A DNA stretch of 47,558 nucleotides, taken from Phoronis australis (Eukaryota > Phoronida > Phoronidae). The position numbers and the translations under genes were made by a program. The stretch is taken from NCBI GenBank assembly GCA_002633005.1, contig NMRA01000219.1, positions 7,576 through 55,133 on the forward strand, read 5' to 3'. Positions 1 through 10,765 of the stretch are shown here, in pieces (positions within the stretch are counted from its first letter, which is position 1; every line of letters starts with the position of its first letter). The notes beneath the pieces are model-generated. The model worked only from the letters and a program-made list of their open reading frames with translations, searched no databases and was not told the DNA's origin.

Positions 1-50
1 TCTTAATCATGTCATTTTTTCATTGTCGTAAATACTCTCATTGTCTAGAG

Positions 51-297
51 TCATCTCTTAATTTATTTCATCTGTCTTAGTTAATTTTTTACCATTATTT
101 GTCATTTAGTTATTGTCTTAATTCTCAACCTTAACTGTTTTAATTGTATCTTTGTTACGTATATTTCATTGTTGTTTTATTACTTCATTGTATTATATTA
201 CTGTTTTTCTTGTTGAGGGCCCTCTTGGAAAGCAGTGCTGTCACTGAAGAGGCCACCCTCATTTTAAATATCACAATAATAAATAAATAAATAAAAT
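51..297 (+). repeat. 3' end of a non-LTR (LINE-type) retrotransposon
   Basis: This block ends in an (AAAT)n tail at about 274-297 and is preceded by the phrase GGGCCCTCTTGGAAAGCAG, a 3' tail sequence I associate with LINE elements of marine invertebrates. A second copy lies in inverted orientation at 36158-36408. By eye the two differ at only a few positions plus one or two small indels. The tail orientation puts the element on the plus strand. No reverse-transcriptase coding sequence is visible, so this is a 5'-truncated copy or the element continues left of the window. It abuts the inverted-repeat element arm starting near 299. Confidence 0.75.
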
Positions 298-298
298 A

Positions 299-544
299 GC
301 CTCCTCGAATTTATGATGTTGGTGTTTTTTGACATTTTTGTCAAACCACCACTCGAAGGCAATTTGATGTTGATCAAGTGGAAGATGGTATTTAAAGATT
401 TTTTTTTCGATGCTGGTTTCGTTGAGATTCATGCACATTTGAGTAGAAAAATCTGAGCATCCGGATTTTGGTGTCCAACCTTTATGTTTTATTATGTCAG
501 TGACGTCAATGGTGATCGAGGAACAGATAACTCAAGTGCCTGTG
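299..544 (+). mobile_element. Arm of an inverted-repeat DNA element (same family as 9648-10765)
   Basis: The block matches the right arm of the complete element at 9648-10765, and the reverse complement of its left arm. Shared landmarks are CACCACTCGAAGGCAATTTG, ATGCACATTTGAGTAGAAAA, GTCCAACCTTTATGTTTT, a TGACGTCA core, and the terminus GTGCCTGTG ending at 544. Only one arm is present. The retrotransposon tail ends where the arm begins, so the other arm either lies left of the window or was lost. Confidence 0.7.
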
Positions 545-1473
545 ATTACACCTGTCAGTTGCGTAGAAGTACATTGAAGAGATTTGTGCATAATGATTAA
601 CGGCTCTCCACTCACAGTCGTCCAATCATTATTGTTTTAAGACAACTGATAACTCTGCCCTGTTATTGGCTAAACACAGTAGGCCTATGCAAACTTCTGT
701 TATGACCGCGTGTACTTCAGAGGTCGCTGTGTAAACCGTAAGTCCCTGACCGCGTAAACAAAGTCAGCCAACAGACGATGGCAGTACATGTATCTAAAGC
801 AAAGCATGAATAGCCATGCCAATATAGCAGACAAAGACACCAGAGAAAAACACCGGGGTTCGTATAATAAACCAAATATAGGCCGATTCTCTGGGCATAT
901 CAGCCTACATGGACCTCAGGAAAGCCTCTGACAACGTTGCTCTCCCTCGATCTTTCAATGTATAACATGAGGATATTGCATTCTAGAGCTGTCTGCATCT
1001 GTATAATCATGAAGTAGAGTCCTCCTTAAAAAGACACCAATCGAGCACATAAAACGAGCAAGGAGAATTATTTCCAAATAACTACAAATGATAATTCAAA
1101 ATCTTCTAATACAATACACCACTATCAAGGAAGTACAAGACATAGAGGTCTGCTCGAAGGAAATCCCAAAGGTCTTGAATCATAAAACCAAATTGGCTTT
1201 CCCTTATTGCAATAACACTTCTCTGCCCTCACGAACCGCAAGGATCAATTGCAATATATCAGGTGTCGCAAAAAATGAGCCAATTTTGACAAGTAATTTC
1301 TAAGCTACGAATAAGCCAAAATTTTCAATCTTCTTACAGATGAACCTTAGGATATCATCAACAAATGTACATAATATCAAAAAATCTGTTTCCAACTGTG
1401 TGAGTACTGTCAAATTAAAAACATCAGGTCAAAAAAAAATGTCAGAGGGAAGCTCGCTTATTTCAGTCTATGC
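545..1473. other. No gene recognised
   Basis: I see no convincing exon, RNA gene or clear repeat here. The open frames at 1088-1303 and 1340-1618 have no recognisable domain, and the second overlaps the dead mariner transposase on the opposite strand. Confidence 0.5.
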
Positions 1474-2500
1474 TCAATATGGCTTCCATCTTAATCGGAA
1501 GCCGTTTCTTCCAATCACAAAAGCCTTTTCATATTTTTCTATCGAGATTTCCTTCCATGACATGATTATCATTTCTTTTAACTCCTGCTCAGTTATTTTG
1601 TCTCTCAATTCGTGGTAAACTTTCTCCTTCAGGGAGTCCCATGTGGCATAGTCCATTGGATTTCAGTTAGGACTGAGCGGAGGCCATTCATTCTTTTTGA
1701 TGAATTTTGGTGTGGCCATCACCATTGGGTTATCTTGCTCGTGTGTGAAGGAGGCCCATTTTACTGAAACACGTAATTGTTTCCAGGATAAAGTCGCCTG
1801 CAATCCGGTAGAAGATTTTCATCCAAAAACTCCATTTAGCGTTTGCTGTTAACTTTGGCTCTTCCCAGGATACATAAACCAGTATTTTTTTTTTGAAAAA
1901 TATGGAAGTAACACGATAGAGTCGAAAAGGCTGAATTTCTTGTTTTTGTTTCCCATAAACATAATAGTTTTGGCGATTTTTAGTGATTTCTAGCGTAAAG
2001 TCTTTTTCGTCAGTGAAAATGATTCTTTTCACATCAGTGGCTGAATAGCAGTCATGCAAGTAGCGGTATCGAGTTTTTTTTCTTTTACTTTTGACATTTT
2101 TATCTCTCCTTGATACCCACATTCTTTTGAAGGGTTTAGCTCCATTTCTGTGCACAGAAATTTGCACAGAAATTTGCTCACTTGTAAATCGCTTGCGACT
2201 TCTCTCAGAGATTTGTAATTCCCGAGATGTCCTTGTGGGATTGAATCAGTTTCTCAACACGATCCTCGTTTTTTGAACATGCAGTTTTGGGTGTGCCACT
2301 TTTACGTGTATTTTAACAATAAGTCTACTGTGGCACTACTCCACCCTTTTTCTGGGAACTCCCTCATGCTTCTTCTTCCGCCACACCCTGTTTCATTGAC
2401 ACAGGTTTCAATAGTAACTTTATTACTTTCACTCAAAGGCATGCTTACAAATCGGAATATTAGACATAACGTATTTGGATACAGATCTGACAATAAAAAA
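1474..2500 (-). pseudogene. Degenerate mariner/Tc1-type transposase
   Basis: Read on the minus strand, fragments in shifting frames follow the order of a mariner-like transposase. Near 2300-2360 is a helix-turn-helix N-terminal piece (REFPEKGWSSATVDLLLKY). Near 2000 is the first catalytic motif, IIFTDEKDFTLE followed by NRQNYYVYG. Near 1750-1785 is the second motif, read as NYVFQ-stop-NGPPSHTS, where the usual catalytic aspartate of QQDGA is replaced by asparagine and a stop lies beside it. Near 1620-1660 is the third motif, PMDYATWDSLKEKVY. At least one further stop (in SPN-stop-NPMDY) and several frame changes show that it is inactive. A short direct duplication (CAGAAATTTGCA type) lies at about 2150-2175. 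Terminal inverted repeats were not identified. The family call is firm; the subfamily is not. Confidence 0.85.
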
Positions 2501-2892
2501 CAACAGTCTTGAGACCCAGGCAGGCAATTTTTGACTGACAGGTGCTCCTGAGCACAGTATGAACACGATGGCAGTTACAGTGATATTGCACTTTTCACCC
2601 TGCTATATTGAATTTCACAGTTCTTTCATGATTGTTTACATTTCTCTGAGAAACTCTGTGGACTTGTTGATAACACCCTGAAGATACATTATGAAAAATT
2701 TGAACGAATTCGGTTAGTCAATTGCTGAAAAATTATTTTCAAAAAGTGGCTTACTTTTTGGGGTACATGATATATACAATAAGAAAAATTGTAAAAGCAA
2801 AAGAAGTGCCAATATGTTTGAAAGAAGGTTCACGAGAAAGGAGTTCTATCAATGGGAATTTCAATTACAGATAGTTATAACACCATTGCCTA

Positions 2893-4266
2893 CTATTCGC
2901 GAATCTTAACGTATGCAAGGAAATTTTCTATTACTTTGACGATGCTAACGCGAACTCTATGGCTGAACGCAAGATACCAAATTGGATATAAGATTGCATT
3001 GAGGTAGAAAACCAACCTGCAAATTTTGCCCGCTTCCTGTGTTACATCAATGATGGAGATAGCGTGAGGAATCGAAGTCAACCAGAAAGGAAAGGAAACA
3101 CACACGAATGTGGTTATCATAATAAGACCATTCTTTGTAGCATTTCCCAAACTTTTAGAGTCCCTTCGCGAGCTATTTTGGCGAAATCCTACTATTCTTC
3201 TTCTGTTTTTCTCGGACGATATGTCCGAAAATTGTGCACCATGTTTGGAACTTCGTTTCGTAAGTGAAATACTCCTGGTGCTTGTGGAACTGTCCGACTC
3301 TCCCATTGATCCGCGCTTTCTCCTTTCCGATTTCTTCCCTGGTTTTGTACTAAACGACTCATGCGCCGAGTGGAATAACTGTACGGAATTGTCGACATCA
3401 TCATTTGAGCTTTGATAAGTGGCGTACGGCTGAAACCAATAGTTGCTTGTACGGGTCACGCAAAATATCGAAGACTGGCTAGATTTTAACTTCCCATTGT
3501 CTGTCCCATTAAATGCGATTTCACCATCAACGCAGTTTGGCGAAATTCTATTTGAAATGGTAGGCAAGTAAAGATTGTACGCCTTGAGAAGAGCATAATA
3601 TGAGTACGTGATCATAACAACACCATTTAAAGCGATGACAACTACGACAATCACTACAAATGCGACCTCAGGGGCTGACGAGCCCTCGACAACATTGCTC
3701 AATTTTTCCATTCTTTCGAAGGGACTGACAATACACGGTTCGTTAGCATTGCTCAATCCTATGAAAAGTGTAGCCACGGTGCTTTTAGCAATTGCCAAGA
3801 TCCACGTTTGAACTATCGACTTTTTGATAAGAGAGCGCCGTCTGTCTTGTGACAGCGAAGGCTTTCGCATGGTTCGTAAGCGGTAGCGACCAATGCTTGC
3901 GAAATTGGTCCAATAAGCTATGGAACAGACGACGGTTAAAAAGATTTCGGCGTATCTGAAACTGGCAATTTCAATGCCTTTCAAAATAGCGAGCGAACAC
4001 AGCATGCAAAATGTTAAAAGGATATTGTTTGCACATAAACTGATTAAATGCATATTTGGTGGCGTTTTCAAGCTTGGAGCGTTCAGAATTGTTACGATAA
4101 GGACAGTATTACTTATAAAGGAGACGATGATAATCGTGTATAGATATATCATGCAAGCGCATTCGAGGTGGTTACAATCGACTCCACCATACTCTGCTGA
4201 CATATTTGAAGATGAATTGAAATCTATTCCTGGAGACCTGGTGGCATTTCCTTTACTAGTCTCCAT
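2893..4266 (-). CDS. Orphan rhodopsin-like (class A) G protein-coupled receptor, intronless
   Basis: A 457-residue open frame with seven hydrophobic segments at about residues 39-62, 70-95, 104-127, 151-172, 200-227, 379-406 and 412-435. The start is the ATG at 4266 (context AAAAAGATGG, a good Kozak match); the frame runs further upstream only through a TTG. The extracellular N-terminus has sequons at N7, N17 and N21. The TM3 end reads IGRYRLRTM, keeping the arginine of DRY but with G for D. TM4 has the conserved tryptophan (VQTWILAIAK), TM6 has VSFPFW in place of CWxP, and TM7 reads NAILYPIWY for NPxxY. TM2 reads LCANN, with asparagine where the sodium-site aspartate normally lies, and the TM3 cysteine of the usual disulfide is serine. 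The third intracellular loop is long (about 150 residues), Ser/Arg-rich and basic near TM6. F at 3.32 argues against an amine receptor. The ligand is unknown. Confidence 0.88.
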   Translation of the reverse strand: METSKGNATRSPGIDFNSSSNMSAEYGGVDCNHLECACMIYLYTIIIVSFISNTVLIVTILNAPSLKTPPNMHLISLCANNILLTFCMLCSLAILKGIEIASFRYAEIFLTVVCSIAYWTNFASIGRYRLRTMRKPSLSQDRRRSLIKKSIVQTWILAIAKSTVATLFIGLSNANEPCIVSPFERMEKLSNVVEGSSAPEVAFVVIVVVVIALNGVVMITYSYYALLKAYNLYLPTISNRISPNCVDGEIAFNGTDNGKLKSSQSSIFCVTRTSNYWFQPYATYQSSNDDVDNSVQLFHSAHESFSTKPGKKSERRKRGSMGESDSSTSTRSISLTKRSSKHGAQFSDISSEKNRRRIVGFRQNSSRRDSKSLGNATKNGLIMITTFVCVSFPFWLTSIPHAISIIDVTQEAGKICRLVFYLNAILYPIWYLAFSHRVRVSIVKVIENFLAYVKIRE

Positions 4267-7200
4267 CTTTTTCCGACTTCCGAGAAGATGGTCCAGTGAA
4301 CAATTAAAACAGTCAACTTGTCCTACAATGAATTGGGCATCATGTCTTGATTCTGTACGTACTAACCCCAAACTAGCTTCACAGATTCCCGAGCCATATC
4401 GATGTCAAGGTTCTATTGATGCACAACCGATGTCCATTACGTCTGTGCGACTTGAAAATTGTCCTGAACTTCCTCATCTTCAATCTCGATGTATCTGATC
4501 AACGGAATCCTTTCACGTTTATAGTTGCTATTTAAAAAGAGCAACTGAATGTCACGACATATGAAACGCGGGCCGAATGACACGGTACAAATAACATAAT
4601 GCATTAATACATTGTCTGTGCCTGTAAATGAATGCACAGTGTAGATAAAGAAACCTTCAACGACGTAATGATTGTACATGCAATTGTGCCTGGCTTCATT
4701 TGCTCTGTTCTTGACTGTTACTCAGCTTATCACGACAAAGCGCTCGTATTGCTATAGAAACGAGTCATGCCGCGCGAGTCATTACTGTCCGCATGACAAT
4801 CACTATTTGTCACATATTTTGTATTTGGTGTTACAATGACCTTGGTTGAAGACACCTGTGTTATGGTCAACTGTGAGAGTCACTGACCCTAAATGAAATT
4901 AAAATGTTTCAAAACAAAATCAAGGTCACACTCGTTCTCTAACAAAAACATTCAGTTTGATTGCAGGGCCTTATTCTAAAAAGAAAATTATCAAACTACG
5001 TACATACAAAATTGTTTTCACAGTTTCCGGTGTATGTTAACATAGGTTACAAACAACTGCAGGCAAGTTAAATTGAGAGGCGATACCAACAATCTAGTTG
5101 CGGGCAGTGCCCCTAAATCCAGTGGCGGCATCGACGGTACATAGAAAATCTATCCCCTGTGCTATCAAATCAAGTGGCCGACCCAATTAATAATGGTGGG
5201 AGATCACGATCACTCGGAGAAAGACTTGAAAGCCTAAAAACGCGCATGCGTGACTTTGATATTGTTAAAGGTGTCGTGCAAACCTATTGCAAACCTTAGA
5301 TCCCTTTCCTGGTGCAAACTCACAGATATATGTTTCCAGGACACGATGGCACAGTTGTATCACAATATTAGCGTGTATTTGGTTGGCAAATGAATATTTT
5401 CGTATCCGTAGCGTCTACAATTTTGAGTTACTTGAATGTATTCGGTTATTTAGCACTGTTTAGGTAATATGACTGTTTCGTTGGACAAAGTTCCACTTCA
5501 CACAATGGCGAGTGTCGAATGTTTTGATTTATTGCGACAGTCACAAAAAGTCGAGTCGTGAAATAGGCAAGTACACAATCTTATTGTTTTAATGGCTTTA
5601 TTGTGGTAGAAATGGGGCCCGCCTATAGGTGTTATTTTCGATTGTATAAATCGTTTCATTTGTTCGTCTTACTTTAAACTCATTGGAAAATTTTGACCCT
5701 CCGTCGTAGGGTACAATATATCATTAAGAGATCGTTTCTAAAACCTGTTTACAGAGCTGAGAATGTAGGTTTTGGAAACAAAAGAGGGCTGGCAAAACTC
5801 GTGTCATATAAAATTACGCTTTGTTGTACAGGCGTCACGAGAGCCATATCGCGTGCTTAAAATGGCCGTCGGTTTTTGTACAGATAAATGGGCACGTCAC
5901 ACAATGGACTGAATTAATTGGTCAGCTTCCAAAGCAGACTAAAACAAATTAGCTACAATTATAGGTCATTGATAAAACCAAACAATGAAAACAAAGGACG
6001 TGCATCACATTTCGCAGCCAACAGGTTGCGTGGATGACGTAATTTCCGCGAATTCGAAACCGTAACTTGGTATTGAAATTAGCTGGTCATTTAATTCGAA
6101 GCTAGTCGGCGGGGCCTATCGACTCGATCATAAACTGTCGAAGCAACCCCGCAATATTGAAGCTCACCGATTTAAGACGAGTAGGGGTGAGCTGATGTGT
6201 TTTGCGGTGTGTCAAGCGTGTGCAGGCCACGTGGTTGGACACATTGCACAATAACAACTGAAATCCAAGCCGACATCTCCCGGAGGACATTATGAGCTTG
6301 TATTTTTAGACGTTCACGATCTGGCCTTCAGTCAAAATCCCATTTCACTGGTACACACATTTTTTCCATGTCTGTATGCACATCCCTAGGAAAACGTCAG
6401 AATTTGGCTAATTTCGGACTTTCAGATATCATGCTTTATGCACTCTTCTTCGTAACTCTGTTAGGAATTGTTTTAAAACGTTCCAGTTTGCATGGGCGGT
6501 TATTGAAAATAAGACTTTTATGATTTTCATGAAAAGTTCTCAGTAAAACGAAAACGAAATATTTTTAAAGACTATAACAGACTTGAGATTTGATCTATAT
6601 CGACTAAAAATGATTGTGTGATTGACACTGTTGTTTGAAGTTCACATAATTTTACTAAAAAGACATGTTCACGCGACCCAATTAATGGCAGATTGGTAAA
6701 AAGTAAAAAAAAATCTACAAGCTTTCTACTTACAGAAATACATACAATTATTGAGTTTAATTCTATAGTCTTGGAGATATTTCTCTAAATACGCAGGTCC
6801 TACATAATCGTAAGCCTTTCTTAGAAGAGACAGGCATTCAGTAGTTTGATGACGTCAAATTGGGTAGATTCGGTCGTCATTCAATCATGTTGGGATTCTG
6901 CAACAGATTCAGACAAGCCTCTTTGGCGTAGATTTTTCAAAATGGCCTTGTTTCAATCGACATACAAAATGCTGTAACAAAATATTCGAAATACATTTTA
7001 AAAATTTGGCATCCACGTTGATGAAGTAAAATTTGACAGTTGATTATTTTTATATTTATTGCTTGTTTTAGTTGTCGGTAATAACTTCTTGTCTCAGCAA
7101 TTAAAGTGCTACTCAAAACTATCCACTATTTGCGAATCCACTCAATATAATCTGCGGAAACGATACTAATCAATGAAAAACATGTCACGAATAACTCAAA

Positions 7201-7398
7201 GTTTAATGGTTAAAATTGTTTAAAATGATTTTTCGAGGTGTTGTTACGAACCCTACTCAAAAATGTTTGTTACAAGTTCAGACGTTCACGAATCAGGCAG
7301 TATTGACGGGGATGATTTTGGATGAGTACACGTGCTGTGTGGCAGAAATAAGCACTAGTCCACGGTTTCGTCCACCATTTCGAATATCGAATTACATG
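4267..7398. other. No gene recognised
   Basis: This stretch upstream of the GPCR is AT-rich unique-looking sequence. The short minus-strand frames at 4437-4679 and 6102-6290 have no domain signature or splice context. A promoter for the GPCR presumably lies near 4300-4800, but I see no decisive motif. Confidence 0.45.
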
Positions 7399-7400
7399 TA

Positions 7401-7856
7401 GGTAGAGTAAACATACCATTTCACGTGCGTTTCCCCATGTATGTGAGCGGGAGAATAATTATAGGCTCTTTAAAGCTATATTTTACGAAGGATATCGACC
7501 AGATTGTCAACAAGTTGCTAGTATGCTATTTCCCAAATATTCACTATTATCACAAACTGTGAACCATCTGTGCGCAATTTTGGAAATCATTTAAAAGGAC
7601 AATAAACCCTGTTTTGACAATTTCCACCAGTCCTCGTTCTATTTTCAAAGAAACCTTAAATTTATTGCCAGTAACATAATAACCTTGGCAAGGTCCATGT
7701 TGGATTTTTGGAAAGCGCTCTCGGAAAGCGGATCATTCTTTAGTGACGTCCAACAATTCGAAGCTTTCGCGGAAAGCGCTACGAAGCGCTTTCCTTACTG
7801 AACGCAAATTTGGTCCACACAGAGCGCAAAGTGAAAATTGTCTAGTTTACTCTACC
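7401..7856. mobile_element. 456-bp MITE with TA target duplication
   Basis: The ends are inverted copies: GGTAGAGTAAACATACCATT at the left, and at the right, read inward, GGTAGAGTAAACTAGACAAT. Similarity extends to about 30 bp. TA dinucleotides flank both ends (7399-7400 and 7857-7858), as expected for a TA-targeting element such as a Tc1/mariner-type MITE. Inside, 7771-7794 is a perfect small hairpin (GGAAAGCGCT, loop ACGA, AGCGCTTTCC). There is no transposase coding sequence. Confidence 0.65.
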
Positions 7857-8381
7857 TAGTTCTCCACCACGCGAGTACGTACGCGCTGCGCATGCTCAAC
7901 TCGAAACCCTGGACTTGTGTAATGCCGTCGTTGTAAGGGAGGTTACGGATATGAAGATGAAGAACTCGGGCACAATCGATCACGTTCAAATGAATAACAT
8001 TTTAACTTATCCTCTACGGAACAGCGCAGGTCTACTGACAACCCAGATCCGCTAACTCCATTGCCCAAGATAGATTTATGGGCAATAATGTAATCTTTAA
8101 TATTAATTTATACTATTGAAATGAAATGCAAAAAGTTCATTGTTGTCCATTTACTACTTAAGCTAACACTAGTGTGTATTATCTTTCACGTATGGCGCTT
8201 CACTTTTACAGAAGGGGTGATAACAAATATCTTTGGTGATGAGGCTAAATCTCGCGAGATCTTATCGGTTCGTATCCACATCAAATAAACCGCAGAAAAA
8301 ACGGTTCGTTATTGATGTATTTTAAATGAGTTTCGTAGCAGTTAGGATTACCTTTTACAAAATGATAATTATAATCATTGT

Positions 8382-8524
8382 CAGGGGCGGATCCAGGATT
8401 TTGAGTTAGGGGGGCCAGGGCAGAGTATTAGCCAGGATTTTGCCCGTCAGACATTCGCACCCCCGTACTGCCAAATGGAGAAAGCAGAATTTTAGGGGGA
8501 GCCATGGCCCCCTTGGCCCCCCCA
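8382..8524 (+). repeat. hAT-like MITE fragment, copy 1
   Basis: It begins CAGGGGCGGATCCAGGATTT and runs to a G/C-rich end, GGCCCCCTTGGCCCCCCCA. The copy at 32251-32400 follows it closely over about 145 bp in the same orientation. CAGGGGCGGATCCAG is a terminal sequence typical of hAT-type MITEs. A matching terminus in opposite orientation ends at 9550, so this could be the left end of a 1169-bp element. However, the flanking eight bases (ATCATTGT and GATGTATT) do not match, so separate insertions are equally possible. Confidence 0.65.
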
Positions 8525-9512
8525 CTGATTGTAGCTGAGAAAAACAGTATTTGCCGACTCGTTTATGTATCAAAATAAAGACTAACTATCTCCCTTGTCA
8601 TGCATACTTTGGGAATGCCCTATCGATGGAATCTCCGAGTAGAATTGGAGTATAATTTAAGTAATTTTAGAACAAAGAACATCATTGAAACGGTTTTGTT
8701 TCGCTAAGTGAATATAGAACGTTCACCGTGAGATTAAAATGAAATTAAACTAGAGGACGAAGCACACAGTTGACAGATCAGCTGATTGCTCTATTGACGT
8801 TCCTACACTGAAGTGCACTTTGATTGCTTATTGGCCCTATACTTCACCAAAGTTTAACAAATCTTCAAGACCATAAGGGCAGATTTGGCAATTTCAAAGG
8901 CGTTGGAAAATTTGAAGATCGATTTCACTCTTAAAGATGAACAAAAAGATTGCTGAGTTGACGGAAAAGTCCAGCATTAAATGCTATGCACTGGATCACA
9001 AGGACAGAACAGCAACAAGATGACAGCGATGATGATACTGATGACAAAGAAACTAGTGTCGACCTTTTGAGTACTGCTCCACTTAGTGATATAATTATCA
9101 AGGGAAATTATCAGGTAGTGTGTGCTCACCCAGAGGCTCTGACGTCAACAAGTGACGGTGGGAAGCGCTTGCATAACAAGGAGTAAGCTTTCAACGTGGC
9201 AATTGTGATAATTGATGGACACGTTGTGTTAGAATGGCGAGTTTAATGCAGAAAAATAATTTCAAAATTATCTATTCGCACCACAACAGGTTTTACAGCA
9301 CCAAATTTTCATAACTTTTCTAATACACTATTGACCCGGAATTTCCAAAGCTGTGCGGAAATTTAGAAAAGCTGCCAAATATAATTGAAAACATACATTT
9401 GTTCAACGCAGATACACTAAATGAAAAATAAAAAATGCCTCCCAAAAGACGCGACAACCTGGAATTAACAGGGAACCCAGCAGCCCTTTTAAGTCACTCT
9501 AAAGTACTATTT

Positions 9513-9550
9513 GCCGTGCCCCCCAACTCAAAATCCTGGATCCGCCCCTG
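9513..9550 (-). repeat. hAT-like terminal inverted repeat, inverted copy
   Basis: Read on the minus strand this begins CAGGGGCGGATCCAGGATTT, continues TGAGTTGGGGGG, and then diverges. It mirrors the terminus at 8382. Between the two ends (8525-9512) is about 1 kb without a recognisable transposase. The 66-codon acidic frame at 8986-9186 lies inside this interval but has no family signature. Confidence 0.6.
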
Positions 9551-9556
9551 GATGTA

Positions 9557-9639
9557 TTTACAAAAGTTGCATCATAAATATACATACTGTGGTAGAAAGC
9601 CAGCCAGCTGTATGAAGACTTTCGTCAGCATACAGCTAG
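9557..9639 (+). repeat. Unclassified repeat family, upstream part interrupted by the 9648-10765 element
   Basis: The block from CAAAAGTTGCATCATAAAT onward matches 11942-12020 closely. It includes a small hairpin, AGCTGTATG with its complement CATACAGCT about 15 bases later, that recurs at 11987 and 12121. In the 12-kb copy this block runs directly into GTGTGTAGAGCTCC. Here the continuation is displaced to 10771 by an inserted element. Confidence 0.7.
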
Positions 9640-9647
9640 GTAGCAGT

Positions 9648-10765
9648 CACAGGCGCTTGGGTTTATCGCAAATGACGTCACTCAATAATATATATAAGAA
9701 AACATAAAGGTTGGACACTCGAAATCTGTTTGCTCAGAATTTTCTACTCAAATGTGCATGGAACTCCACGAAACTAGCATCGGACAACTCTTAGAATACC
9801 TTCTTTCATTTGATCTCTTCAAATTGCCTTCGAGTGGTGATTTGGCGACAAAAATGCCAAAAGAATGCCAAAATCACAAATTCAAGGACCTGATTCCGTG
9901 ATGTCATGGCAGACGGTCTTCGCACATCCGGGTTTTGACCGACGCTCCCGAGCTAAATCCGAAAGTCTAATTTCGCGCGGCTTTCGCCGTCAATCCATCG
10001 ACTACTTGATCATGAGAAGCAGAGAGCACTTTATTGCCAAATAAATGTAATTACTCACATATTTGTGTCAAATATAAATTATCCTGATACAGTATTGATA
10101 TGCGAAGTTTTTTGTGTACTGTGATTTCTTATGAAGGTTTTATTTTTGGTCAAAACCATTGAGTTAACTCGTCGGCCACGCGCATTGTAATACTTGCACG
10201 GGCTGCGTTTTCTGGCCGAGTGTGTGTTGTGCTTCAATCAAAAAAGTGCGTGATGTCAAGATGAGAAACAAGATACGCCAGTTTATGCAATAACATTCTA
10301 AGTTAAGGGCTAAAATGAGCCGTCAGTGGAATAAAGTTACAAATAATCATTAAAATACTAACTTTAACATTCTCAATTAGTTGAGTTTTGGATTAGAGTT
10401 ATTGAATTTGAAATATAGGTTGCTTGCTCAAACTTGAAGTTTCACTTACGTCAGGCGTACAAGTTGAAGCACAGCAGAAATCCGCCATGTTTAGTATTTC
10501 AGGTCCTTGAATTCAGAGTTTTGAGATTGTTTTGGAAATTCCATCGCCAATTCACCACTCACGAAGACAGTTAATGGGATCTAGGAAAGATAAGGCTTCG
10601 AAGGTTTATGCAACACCAGACTGAGGGAGGTGCACGCAGATTTTATTTGGATTTTGGACGGTTGAAGTTGGGAGCCTCGGCTTTGCAAAGTTTAAGTGTC
10701 CAACCTTTATGTTTTCTTATAAATATATATTGTGACGTCATTTGCGATAAACCCAAGCGCCTGTG
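9648..10765. mobile_element. 1118-bp long-inverted-repeat DNA element with perfect 8-bp target duplication
   Basis: The termini are exact inverted copies starting CACAGGCGCTTGGGTTTATC. Related arms run about 9648-9896 and 10499-10765 and share GTGTCCAACCTTTATGTTTT near their middle and CAGGTCCTTGAATT at their inner ends. The octamer GTAGCAGT directly flanks both sides (9640-9647 and 10766-10773). An 8-bp duplication fits the hAT, P or Merlin superfamilies; the terminus is not a clean hAT consensus, so the superfamily is open. The 600-bp middle has no transposase, so the element is non-autonomous. Each arm holds a TGACGTCA palindrome, a cAMP-response-element core. A further arm lies at 299-544. 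Confidence 0.85.

Noticed and set aside
4267-4371. N-terminal extension of the GPCR by 35 residues.
   Set aside because: The extension begins at TTG; the first ATG in the frame is at 4266 with good context.
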